Both the position numbers and the translations under genes were made by a program. A DNA stretch of 11,682 nt. It comes from JANNFX01 sp031380225 (GTDB taxonomy: Bacteria > Pseudomonadota > Alphaproteobacteria > Rhizobiales > Hyphomicrobiaceae). The notes beneath the pieces are model-generated. The model saw nothing but the letters and a program-made list of their open reading frames with translations. It was not told where the DNA came from and did no database searches. Shown here piece by piece: positions 1 to 6,214 of this stretch. Positions within the stretch are counted from its first letter, which is position 1. The number at the start of each line of letters is the position of its first letter. The stretch lies in the NCBI GenBank assembly GCA_031380225.1, contig JANNFX010000048.1, forward strand, positions 1 to 11,682, written 5' to 3'.

Positions 1-135
1 CACTTGTTGCCGGGACCCATGGCGCAACGGGCACAAAAAGTAGTCGAATGTGATGAGACAACAACGCGCTGATCTTCACGTCACACTTTGCTGCTGAATG
101 GGTCCCGGGGACAAGCCCCGGGATGACAATTGTGG
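1..135. repeat. REP-like palindromic element, copy 1, with inverted partial copy at the window edge
   Basis: Positions 104-122 form a perfect hairpin: CCCGGGG (104-110), loop ACAAG, CCCCGGG (116-122), followed by GATGACAATTGTGG. The first 20 bases of the window are an inverted version of 98-117: their reverse complement matches at 16 of 20 positions and shares ATGGGTCCCGG exactly. This suggests a longer palindromic element that may start before the window. A second copy lies at 485-514. The arrangement resembles intergenic REP-type repeats found in many alphaproteobacterial chromosomes; the family name cannot be given without a database. Confidence 0.55.
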
Positions 136-318
136 GTGACGTGCGGTTGTATGGCGGCGTGTTCCCTACCAAATGCGGGGTTTAATTCCACTCTCAAGTC
201 TCGTCATCTCCGCCTAGGGCGGGAATCCGTCGTGCAACAGAACGAGCGCGGTGTCTTTCACACGTTGCCGAATGCATCGGCACATGTCCCGCCGCAGCCC
301 GGCTTGCAATCCAAATCT

Positions 319-471
319 TGTAGGGCGGGTTAAAGGGCTTCATGCGCAGCTTGAAGACCGTAAACCGCCAGTCAGCTTGAGGCTTGAACCGGCGCTCTGC
401 GAAAACTGCCAATTCGCCGGCGGGTTACGCCGCACCATGCTGCGCATGATGTGGCTTTAACCCGCCCTACA
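319..471. repeat. 153-bp MITE-like element with 17-bp terminal inverted repeats
   Basis: The left end (319-335) reads TGTAGGGCGGGTTAAAG and the right end (455-471) is its exact reverse complement, CTTTAACCCGCCCTACA. A second inverted pair lies just inside: CATGCGCAG at 341-349 and CTGCGCATG at 440-448. The body has no credible coding capacity. The size, perfect ends and lack of a gene fit a non-autonomous miniature inverted-repeat element, or a large stem-loop repeat of the GTAGGGCGGG type seen in many bacterial intergenic regions. No clear target-site duplication is visible. The two REP-like copies lie on either side of it. Confidence 0.6.
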
Positions 472-473
472 GA

Positions 474-514
474 CCGGCACTGAGCGGGGACAAGTGCCGG
501 GATGACAATTGTGG
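474..514. repeat. REP-like element, copy 2, with shifted hairpin
   Basis: Positions 485-514 match 106-135 at 28 of 30 bases, including the shared GATGACAATTGTGG tail. The two differing bases destroy the 7-bp hairpin of copy 1. Instead, CCGGCACT at 474-481 pairs perfectly with AGTGCCGG at 493-500, giving an 8-bp stem with an 11-base loop. The capacity to fold is therefore kept with a different left arm. Confidence 0.55.
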
Positions 515-745
515 TCGCGCGGCGGAACGGAAATGGAGATTGAAGTTCGATGTCGCGGCCGCCGCCAACTCAACCTACGGACCCGCTGAAGGCGTCGTTA
601 TATGGCAGGCAATAGGAAGTAGGCAGTAAGCCGGCCTCAGACCTAAAAGCGCTCAAGGCCGTGCACATTAGCCGCCGCGGCTTGTTCTTGAAATGTTCGA
701 AACGACGGTCTAGATGCATGCCACAACTATGAAGGACGACCGCTC

Positions 746-988
746 ATGCCGATGTCAGCCACCGATATTGAACGCCTCATCAAGGCCGCACTGCCTGATG
801 CGGTGATTGAGCTGAAAGATCTCGCCGGCGACAATGACCACTGGGCGGCCGCGATCGTTTCGTCGGCGTTCAAAGGCAAGAGCCGCGTCGCGCAGCATCA
901 GATCGTCTATGAGGCGCTAGGCGGGCGCATGGGCGGCGTCTTGCATGCGCTGCAGCTCAACACCTCGGCGCCGAAGGACCCAAGTTGA
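746..988 (+). CDS. bolA: BolA family protein (Fe-S cluster partner of monothiol glutaredoxin)
   Basis: This is an 80-residue protein covering the whole compact BolA fold. Family features visible are the N-terminal helix IERLIKAALPDA, the segment GKSRVAQHQIVYEAL around residues 44-58, and the C-terminal MGGVLHALQL. His32 in the loop GDNDHW and His67 in LHAL sit where BolA_H-type proteins supply ligands to a [2Fe-2S] cluster shared with a CGFS glutaredoxin; this is known from the family, not proven here. A GAAGGA sequence at 731-736, nine bases before ATG 746, supports this start, though ATG 752 is possible. It is followed 93 bases later by grxD, the classic partner. The role is probably in cytoplasmic Fe-S handling or iron sensing rather than direct DNA binding. 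Confidence 0.93.
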   Translation: MPMSATDIERLIKAALPDAVIELKDLAGDNDHWAAAIVSSAFKGKSRVAQHQIVYEALGGRMGGVLHALQLNTSAPKDPS

Positions 989-1081
989 CGTGATATAGTC
1001 AGCGCGGCCCGTTGACTTTCGCCCTGAACAGACCACATCTCAATCAAGCAGATTGAGCAAAGAACGCCGGAAGGAAAGCCC

Positions 1082-1420
1082 ATGTCTTCAGCCCACGATC
1101 AGATCAAGTCCACCATCGACAGCAACGATGTTGTGCTGTTCATGAAGGGCAATGCCAAGTTCCCGCAGTGTGGGTTCTCCGCGACCGCCGTCAAAATTCT
1201 TGAGCATCTCGGCGTTCCGTTCAAGGACGTTAACGTGCTTGACGATGCTGGCATTCGCGACGGCATCAAGACGTTCTCAAATTGGCCGACGATCCCGCAA
1301 CTCTACGTCAAAGGTGAGTTCATTGGCGGTTGCGATATCATGCGCGAAATGTATCAGGCCGGCGAATTGCACGATCTGATCTGCGAAAAAGGCATCCCGC
1401 ATCAGCATCACCACGGCTAA
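1082..1420 (+). CDS. grxD: Monothiol glutaredoxin, CGFS type (Grx4/GrxD)
   Basis: This 112-residue protein has a complete thioredoxin-like glutaredoxin fold. The active-site CGFS motif is at residues 30-33, preceded by FMKGNAKFPQ. The glutathione-binding segments WPTIPQLY (68-75) and GGCD (82-85) are intact. Proteins of this class bind a [2Fe-2S] cluster through the CGFS cysteine and glutathione as a dimer, or as a heterodimer with BolA, and pass clusters to apoproteins in the cytoplasm. The upstream bolA gene fits that partnership. AAGGAAA at 1071-1077 is a good ribosome binding site for ATG 1082. The C-terminus is unusual: it ends in PHQHHHG (residues 106-112), a histidine-rich tail that could bind metal. 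The next gene begins 33 bases downstream, so cotranscription is likely. Confidence 0.96.
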   Translation: MSSAHDQIKSTIDSNDVVLFMKGNAKFPQCGFSATAVKILEHLGVPFKDVNVLDDAGIRDGIKTFSNWPTIPQLYVKGEFIGGCDIMREMYQAGELHDLICEKGIPHQHHHG

Positions 1421-1453
1421 CCGCGGTGCAGCGATCGGCATTGAATTGATCTG

Positions 1454-2719
1454 ATGAACCCGCTGCCCGGCCTCGACATCAAGCCCGCTGGAACTCCGCC
1501 CGTGCCAACGCTCGTTGGGACGGGCGTTTCGGTTGGCGATGTCGTGCGCGTCTGCCACGCTGGCACCATTGACGACGGGTTGGCGCAACTCGCCATCCCA
1601 GGCCTCGATCGCGACAGCCTTGAAGCGGTGCTGATCTATTGCGCCGAATTGCGCTGCATCGGCGACGGCGCGACGTGCGCGGGCTGCAAGCGGCGCACCG
1701 AGCAACAGGGCATCGAAACACTCGATCAATTCGTGTTGTCGAAAAAGGAAATCATCGCCGGCGACGGCGCGATACGTCTCCAAGGTCTTGGCAGCGAAAC
1801 CATCACCACGCCGTGCCTCGAAACGCTGGCCAAGTACTGGTCTGGCGATAACACATGGTTCTGGGCCCGGCGCGTCATTCGCAAATTGCGGCACGGCCTG
1901 CGCCGCGCCAACATGCCAGGCGAAGCGGTATCAGGCGAAGGCGAAACACCGTCTGTCATGCTGATGGAGCCGCAACTCGCCGACAATATCGGCATGGTCG
2001 CGCGCGCGATGGCCAACTTCGGTCTCGACGACTTGCGCTTGATCAGCCCGCGCGACGGCTGGCCGAATGAGAAAGCGCGCATCGCCGCGTCGGGTGCCAA
2101 CTACATCATCGATGATGCAAGTGCCCACACGTCGCTCGACGCCTCGATTGGTGACTTGAATTGGATTTGTGCGACGACGGCGCGCCAACGCGATTTGCGG
2201 AAGCCGGTGCTGACGCCGCTCGATGCCATCGCTGAAATCAAGACACGGATTGCGCGCGGAGAGCGCTGCGGAATTCTATTCGGCCGCGAACGCAGCGGGC
2301 TGGAAACGTCCGAGGTCGCCCATGCGGATGCGCTGGTCATGATCCCGGTCAACTCGCAGTTTGCGTCGCTCAACTTGGCGCAAGCCGTGCTCATTCTCGG
2401 TTACGAATGGATGCGGACCAGCGACAAGGCAACACTCGGCCGCGTCACGACCTATGAAAAGCCTGTCACGGCGGGTCTTAACTTCGGCCACGACCGGCCA
2501 GCAACCAAAGCCGAACAAATCGGCTTATTCGAGCATTTGGAATGGGCACTGGATGAAGCCAACTTCTTCAATCCGAAGGCAAAACGCGAAGGTGTGATCC
2601 GGAATTTGCGCGCCATGTTCACGCGCACTGGCATGACCGAACAAGAGGTGCGCACGCTTCGTGGCATTGTTGCAACGCTTGCGCGCGGCAAGAGGAAAAC
2701 GGGCAACTCATCGCCCTGA
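1454..2719 (+). CDS. trmJ: DUF433-like domain fused to a TrmJ-type tRNA 2'-O-methyltransferase
   Basis: This single 421-residue frame joins two parts. Residues about 17-64 resemble a DUF433 domain (PTLVGTGVSVGDVV, then a helical stretch with GTIDDGLAQL and SLEAVLIYCAEL). Cysteines at 63, 68, 75 and 78 follow (C-x4-C-x6-C-x2-C), then an unassigned linker to about residue 160. Residues about 167-415 are a SPOUT methyltransferase of the TrmJ/SpoU class. They carry motif 1 (MEPQLADNIGMVARAMANFG, 171-190, with Asn178 and Arg184), motif 2 (ILFGRERSGL, 274-283) and the knot motif 3 (SLNLAQAVLI, 305-314). TrmJ methylates the ribose of nucleotide 32 in certain tRNAs. TrmJ proteins are usually about 240-280 residues, so about 150 extra residues are present. 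An in-frame stop at 1442-1444 limits the start to ATG 1454, which has only a weak ribosome binding site. Internal ATG 1913 (Met154) also lacks one. The catalytic half is a firm call; the DUF433 assignment is moderate. Confidence 0.87.
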   Translation: MNPLPGLDIKPAGTPPVPTLVGTGVSVGDVVRVCHAGTIDDGLAQLAIPGLDRDSLEAVLIYCAELRCIGDGATCAGCKRRTEQQGIETLDQFVLSKKEIIAGDGAIRLQGLGSETITTPCLETLAKYWSGDNTWFWARRVIRKLRHGLRRANMPGEAVSGEGETPSVMLMEPQLADNIGMVARAMANFGLDDLRLISPRDGWPNEKARIAASGANYIIDDASAHTSLDASIGDLNWICATTARQRDLRKPVLTPLDAIAEIKTRIARGERCGILFGRERSGLETSEVAHADALVMIPVNSQFASLNLAQAVLILGYEWMRTSDKATLGRVTTYEKPVTAGLNFGHDRPATKAEQIGLFEHLEWALDEANFFNPKAKREGVIRNLRAMFTRTGMTEQEVRTLRGIVATLARGKRKTGNSSP

Positions 2720-2881
2720 CCTGCCTTGATGTGGCCAAGTTTTAAGCCGAGCGATGCCTGCGACGGCGGCAGTATTCCCGGACCAAGGACATCGTGGCGG
2801 ATGGCCACTTGAGCCGCCTGGCAATAATTGCCGAAAATGCCAATGATTACAAACATCAAACCCGAACTGGGCGGTGGTACG

Positions 2882-3586
2882 ATGCGGACGATGAAGAAGG
2901 CCGGACTGGCGTCGCTTGGCGTCCTCGCAATGCTGTCAGTTGGGCTTCAAAGCCCGGCCATTGCGGATGACCAAGCTGGCCCTAGCGATGAAATGGTAAA
3001 CGCGGTCCTGAAGTATGCTTGGGCCATGTTACCGAACCAATTCACCAATAAGGATGGCAATGTCATCCTTGTCGACAAGAGCAAACAGGAACCGGTCATG
3101 GTTCCGATCGATATTGCGCGCGAAGTTGTGCGTGTCGGCCGGATTTCGGCCCACGCTCAGGTCTGCAATATGCCGGATGACCAGGCGCTTAATCATCGCT
3201 CGATGATGAAGCGGGAAGTCGACAAAAAAACCTGGACCGATCAGCAGAAGCTGTGGATCAACCAGATCCATCTGACGACGGTCATGCTGCTGACGGGCAA
3301 GATCAAAGCGGTCGAAAAGGGCGATGGTAAAGAAGTCGCCGTGATGGACACCAGCAAGGAACCCAAGCAGACCAACACCTGCACGCCTGAACAGGCTGCG
3401 GCCGTTAAGGATCGCATCAAGGCCTACGTCGATGCCGGTCCCAAGCTGCCGCCGCCAGAGGTTCCAGGCGCCGCACCAGGCGCCACAGCGTCGACAACAC
3501 CAGCGCCTGCCGCTTCAGCCCCGGCTGCAGCTCCTGCCAAAGCCGCTCCAGCAGCGGCTCCAGCACCGGCGCCCGAAAAGAAGTGA
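2882..3586 (+). CDS. Exported protein of unknown function with Ala/Pro-rich C-terminal tail
   Basis: I do not recognise a named family. From ATG 2882 the 234-residue product begins with a clear Sec signal peptide: basic MRTMKK, a hydrophobic core AGLASLGVLAMLSVGL, and a likely cleavage after AIA. The mature core (about 160 residues) has two cysteines, one in VCNMPDD and one in NTCTPEQ, which could form a disulphide in the periplasm. It also has a helical segment, WTDQQKLWINQIHLTTVMLL. The last 45 or so residues are almost only Ala and Pro with a few Ser/Thr, ending in charged PEKK, like a flexible cell-wall or envelope spacer. Longer starts exist (TTG 2828, ATG 2837), but they would put about 15-18 polar residues ahead of the signal peptide; GGGCGGTGG just before 2882 is a plausible ribosome binding site. 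Similar hypothetical proteins seem to be common in Hyphomicrobiales. Confidence 0.8.
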   Translation: MRTMKKAGLASLGVLAMLSVGLQSPAIADDQAGPSDEMVNAVLKYAWAMLPNQFTNKDGNVILVDKSKQEPVMVPIDIAREVVRVGRISAHAQVCNMPDDQALNHRSMMKREVDKKTWTDQQKLWINQIHLTTVMLLTGKIKAVEKGDGKEVAVMDTSKEPKQTNTCTPEQAAAVKDRIKAYVDAGPKLPPPEVPGAAPGATASTTPAPAASAPAAAPAKAAPAAAPAPAPEKK

Positions 3587-3640
3587 CGCAGGCGGGCTTA
3601 TCCGGTTGACGGAGGCCCCAGTTGTCACTATCCACCCCTG

Positions 3641-3668
3641 ACGCGGGCCGGTTTTGGCCCGCGTTCTA
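3641..3668 (+). terminator. Probable intrinsic terminator after the exported protein gene
   Basis: ACGCGGGCC (3641-3649) pairs perfectly with GGCCCGCGT (3656-3664) around a six-base loop GGTTTT. The following tract TTCTATTTG is T-rich but interrupted, so termination may be incomplete. It lies 55 bases after the stop at 3586 and ahead of rpsD. Confidence 0.6.
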
Positions 3669-3801
3669 TTTGCGAACCCGTGATGTCCGCTTCGTTGGCG
3701 GCGTCTGTCGGTCAGGCCTTAAAAGCTTGGCACAGGAGGGGACGCTCCACTTGGCTGGCAGCACTCATGCTTTCTGGCCTCAATGTATTGGAGTGCTACC
3801 A

Positions 3802-4419
3802 ATGACGAAGCGCGTCCGCGCCAAACACAAGATCGATCGCCGTATGGGCGAGAACATCTGGGGCCGCCCGAAGAGCCCGCTCAATAAACGCGAAAGCCGC
3901 CCGGGACAACACGGCGAACGCCGCGTTTCGAAGACCTCGGACTTCGGTCAGCAGCTCAAAGCCAAGCAGAAGCTCAAGGGCTATTACGCTAACATTTCCG
4001 AGCGCCAGTTCTCGCGCCTCTATGAAGAAGCTGCGAGCCGCAAGGGTTCGACTTCAGAACAGTTGATCGGCTTGCTTGAATGCCGCCTCGACGCGGTCGT
4101 CTATCGCGCTAAGTTCGTGCCGACCATGTTCGCCGCGCGCCAATTCGTCAGCCACGGGCACATCACCGTCAACGGCCGCCGCGTGACGGTTTCCAGCTTC
4201 CGCTGCCGCATCAACGACGTCGTTGAGGTCAAGGAAAAGGCGCGCCAGTTGCCGTTGGTTCTCGAAGCCATCAAGAGTGCCGAGCGCGAAGTGCCAGACT
4301 ACGTCGACACCGATCACACCAAAATGACGGCTAAGCTGCTGCGCATCCCGGCCTTGTCGGATGTGCCGTATGCCGTTCAAATGGAACCGAACCTCGTCGT
4401 CGAATTCTACTCGCGATAA
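3802..4419 (+). CDS. rpsD: 30S ribosomal protein S4
   Basis: The 205-residue product is a full-length alphaproteobacterial S4. It opens with MTKRVRAKHKIDRRMGENIW, followed by GRPKSP and the PGQHGERR motif. The S4 RNA-binding fold lies at about residues 93-155 (RLDAVVYR, then ARQFVSHGHITVNG), and the C-terminus is VVEFYSR. S4 binds 16S rRNA early in assembly of the small subunit and acts in translational fidelity. The reading frame is open back to 3622, but ATG 3802 with GGAG at 3790-3793 matches the family start exactly; upstream residues are untranslated leader. It stands as a monocistronic unit between two hairpin terminators. In many bacteria S4 represses its own operon; I see no leader structure firm enough to claim this here. 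Confidence 0.98.
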   Translation: MTKRVRAKHKIDRRMGENIWGRPKSPLNKRESRPGQHGERRVSKTSDFGQQLKAKQKLKGYYANISERQFSRLYEEAASRKGSTSEQLIGLLECRLDAVVYRAKFVPTMFAARQFVSHGHITVNGRRVTVSSFRCRINDVVEVKEKARQLPLVLEAIKSAEREVPDYVDTDHTKMTAKLLRIPALSDVPYAVQMEPNLVVEFYSR

Positions 4420-4455
4420 GAGATCAGCGATTCTAAGAGTACAGACTTTCGAAAG

Positions 4456-4481
4456 AGGCTGGCCGCGTGCCAGCCTTTTTT
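4456..4481 (+). terminator. Strong intrinsic terminator of rpsD
   Basis: AGGCTGGC (4456-4463) and GCCAGCCT (4469-4476) form a perfect 8-bp stem with a five-base loop CGCGT. The last T of the stem begins an uninterrupted run of six T residues (4476-4481). This is a canonical Rho-independent terminator 37 bases after the rpsD stop. Confidence 0.93.
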
Positions 4482-4628
4482 GTTGGTCTGATCACCGATC
4501 AAGATTGATCAACAGGTTTGATCTGCCCCGGCTCAACGTCGCAGGTGTGCCCGGAACTCGCAAATCAGCTTGGCAGCAATTGCACTCGAAGCCGCTCTGG
4601 CTATAGTGCGGCGCTTCCAAGGCATCCC

Positions 4629-4718
4629 GGAGAGATGGCCGAGTGGTTTAAGGCGCACGCCTGGAACGCGTGTGTGCGGGCAACCGTACCGTGGGTTCGA
4701 ATCCCACTCTCTCCGCCA
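4629..4718 (+). tRNA. tRNA-Ser (anticodon GGA), CCA encoded
   Basis: The acceptor stem GGAGAGA (4629-4635) pairs with TCTCTCC (4708-4714), followed by discriminator G and an encoded CCA (4716-4718). The D arm has GCC...GGC. The anticodon stem CACGC/GCGTG encloses the loop CTGGAAC with anticodon GGA at 4663-4665, which reads UCC and UCU serine codons. A long class II variable arm (4673-4690) with a short stem TGCGG/CCGTA confirms serine identity. The T arm is GTGGG-TTCGAAT-CCCAC. All stems are intact, and the gene is 90 bases long. Confidence 0.97.
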
Positions 4719-4809
4719 ATACCCGAAAATTTATCGGAAGCTCCGTCGTTGGGCAGCGAATCGATTGCGCTGGCTTTGACTCTTTCGCTATCCTCCGCGA
4801 TGCTCGGCC

Positions 4810-5448
4810 ATGAAGCTCAGCGATTCGCGATTTTCTCCGACATTCGAGCTGGAAAGCATTGAACTTGAATTGGCGGGCGGTCCCATTGCCGGGATCGACG
4901 AGGCTGGCCGCGGACCGTGGGCCGGACCAGTTGTTGCAGCTGCTGTCGTTCTCGATCCGGCGCGCATTCCAAAAGGCATCGACGACAGCAAGGCTCTAGA
5001 TGAGCACTGGCGCGAGACGCTCTACAAAGAGATCGTTGCAACGGCTGACTTTGGCGTGGGCATTGCCGGCGTCGCGCGAATCGACCGCGATAACATTCTC
5101 AACGCGACCCTGTGGGCCATGGCCGAAGCGGTGCGCGGGCTCAGAAATGCGCCGCGCTTGGCACTGATAGACGGCAACAAAGCGCCGCGGCTCACTTGCG
5201 AAGCGCGTACCATTGTTAAAGGCGATGCCAAGTGCTTGTCGATCGCAGCAGCGTCCATCGTTGCCAAAGTCACGCGCGACCGCATCATGGTGGACTTGGC
5301 TCGCGATCATCCAGGTTACGGATTCCAGCGCCACAAAGGCTACGGCACGCCCGAACATAAATTCGCGCTCGAACGGCTCGGCGTATCGCCGCATCACCGG
5401 CGCTCATTCAAGCCGGTTCAATTGGCATTGGGACTGATCGAAGCGTAA
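4810..5448 (+). CDS. rnhB: Ribonuclease HII
   Basis: This 212-residue protein cleaves the RNA strand of RNA-DNA hybrids and single ribonucleotides in DNA, starting ribonucleotide excision repair. The signature GIDEAGRGPWAGPVVAAAV begins at residue 28, giving catalytic Asp30 and Glu31. Asp121 in LIDGN and Asp139 in KGDAK complete the usual four-carboxylate metal site. IAAASIVAKVTRDR (145-158) and HPGYGFQRHKGYGTPEH (167-183) are typical type 2 RNase H segments. ATG 4810 leaves a short N-terminal extension before the first strand, which is normal; no strong ribosome binding site is visible. The tRNA-Ser gene lies 91 bases upstream and may share its transcript. Its 3' end faces the methyltransferase gene, with 27 bases between the stop codons. 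Confidence 0.97.
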   Translation: MKLSDSRFSPTFELESIELELAGGPIAGIDEAGRGPWAGPVVAAAVVLDPARIPKGIDDSKALDEHWRETLYKEIVATADFGVGIAGVARIDRDNILNATLWAMAEAVRGLRNAPRLALIDGNKAPRLTCEARTIVKGDAKCLSIAAASIVAKVTRDRIMVDLARDHPGYGFQRHKGYGTPEHKFALERLGVSPHHRRSFKPVQLALGLIEA

Positions 5449-5451
5449 CGC

Positions 5452-5467
5452 TGGGCATTGACGCCCA
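5452..5467. terminator. Small hairpin between convergent genes
   Basis: TGGGC (5452-5456) pairs with GCCCA (5463-5467) around a six-base loop. It sits in the 27-base gap between the rnhB stop and the convergent methyltransferase stop. There is no T-run on either side, so it is at best a weak bidirectional terminator. Confidence 0.25.
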
Positions 5468-5475
5468 CGAACCCT

Positions 5476-6210
5476 TCAGTTCTTGATCCGCGACACACAT
5501 AGCCGGAATGGTAAGCGGCGATCGATGCTGGCAGCGCGTGGATCAAGTCCGGCCTCGCTGAGTGTCGCCCGCCAATCCGCTTCGACAAAGGCGCTGGCCA
5601 CTGAAACCGGGCCGTCATGATGCATGAAGCGGTGGCGCCGTAGCAGCGGAAATCCCGCCTTCATTGCATAATAGGGCAGCGGGTGGCGCCGCAAATCGCT
5701 GACGAACCATCCGAGCTGAGCTGTCGCCTCCATCCATTTGACAAATCGAACGAGGTCGGGCGCTTTCAGGTGATGCGTGAACAGCGATGAGACAACGATA
5801 TCAACTGGCCGCTCCGGTTTGTAATCAAACAAATTCTGGCTGATCCAACGGATTGGCCGGCCCTTTTCAGTCACCTCACTAGCAGCCTTTGCAGACCAGG
5901 GGTTCATATCAACGCCCTGCAGATCAACGACGACACCGTTTGCCTCGGCCCATTGATCGATTCGGCGCACGAGATCACCATAGCCGCTGCCAACATCGAC
6001 AATTGAGACTGGCCGGCCTGTCGCGAGATGGCCGTCGCGCTTCAATTGATCAAGAAATCTCAAAGTTGGCCGGTAGCCGAGAGCCAATCGGTTTGATTGC
6101 GAGAGCTGTTCAAGGCAGTTGCGAAAATCTTCAAAGCTGACTTGCTCCGTATCCATGAGCTCTGGTGTCGTGTCGCGCTTTGAGAAGTCTTGTGTCGGGA
6201 ATACTGGCAT
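5476..6210 (-). CDS. Class I SAM-dependent methyltransferase, partner of type III PKS
   Basis: This 244-residue protein has a Rossmann-type methyltransferase core. Motif I is VDVGSGYGDL (71-80), an acidic residue after strand 2 lies in GVDMNP (99-104), and the post-motif segment DIVVSSLFTHHL spans 137-148. The N-terminal region (MDTEQVSFEDFRNCLEQL, then RPTLRFLD) looks like the substrate-side cap seen in polyketide-associated members. It lies directly downstream of the type III polyketide synthase with only four bases between stop and start, so translation is probably coupled and the synthase product is the likely substrate. O-methylation of a phenol or pyrone is the natural guess, but the class alone does not separate O- from C- or N-methylation. 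ATG 6210 is the first start; Met19 is an alternative. Confidence 0.88.
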   Translation of the reverse strand: MPVFPTQDFSKRDTTPELMDTEQVSFEDFRNCLEQLSQSNRLALGYRPTLRFLDQLKRDGHLATGRPVSIVDVGSGYGDLVRRIDQWAEANGVVVDLQGVDMNPWSAKAASEVTEKGRPIRWISQNLFDYKPERPVDIVVSSLFTHHLKAPDLVRFVKWMEATAQLGWFVSDLRRHPLPYYAMKAGFPLLRRHRFMHHDGPVSVASAFVEADWRATLSEAGLDPRAASIDRRLPFRLCVSRIKN

Positions 6211-6214
6211 GACG

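Larger units (their letters stand above)
1..745. other. Gene-free region with dispersed repeats upstream of bolA
   Basis: No open frame here resembles a known protein. The few short frames of about 65-72 codons overlap each other on both strands, lack convincing ribosome binding sites and run through repeat sequence. The content is repeats: an inverted partial copy at the window edge, a REP-like hairpin near 98-135, a 153-base inverted-repeat element at 319-471, and a second REP-like copy at 474-514. Around 604-630 there is a short low-complexity run built on the unit GGCA(A/G)TA, with variants of AGGCAATAGG and GTAGGCAGTA. The last 100 bases before bolA probably hold its promoter, but I cannot point to convincing -35 and -10 boxes. 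Confidence 0.7.

Noticed and set aside
130..460. Overlapping frames of 67-72 codons in the upstream region
   Set aside because: They run across repeat elements on both strands, lack ribosome binding sites and show no protein-like features.
600..640. Possible CRISPR or tandem repeat from GGCA(A/G)TA units
   Set aside because: Only a few short imperfect units are present, with no regular spacers.
1487..1650. DUF433 region as part of a toxin-antitoxin locus
   Set aside because: No PIN or other toxin gene lies beside it, and the domain is fused to a housekeeping methyltransferase.
1277..1894. A 205-codon open frame on the minus strand
   Set aside because: It lies antisense to grxD and the trmJ fusion, both recognised by motifs, and its sequence resembles no family. 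It is a high-GC shadow frame.
3622..3801. Possible 60-residue N-terminal extension of S4
   Set aside because: Family alignment starts exactly at ATG 3802 with a ribosome binding site, and the extension would include the upstream hairpin terminator.
4490..4510. Possible FNR/FixK box around TGATCACCGATCA
   Set aside because: The half sites are five bases apart rather than four, and the flanking genes are not typical targets.
4518..4862. A 114-codon plus-strand frame
   Set aside because: It runs straight through the tRNA-Ser gene and into rnhB in another frame.
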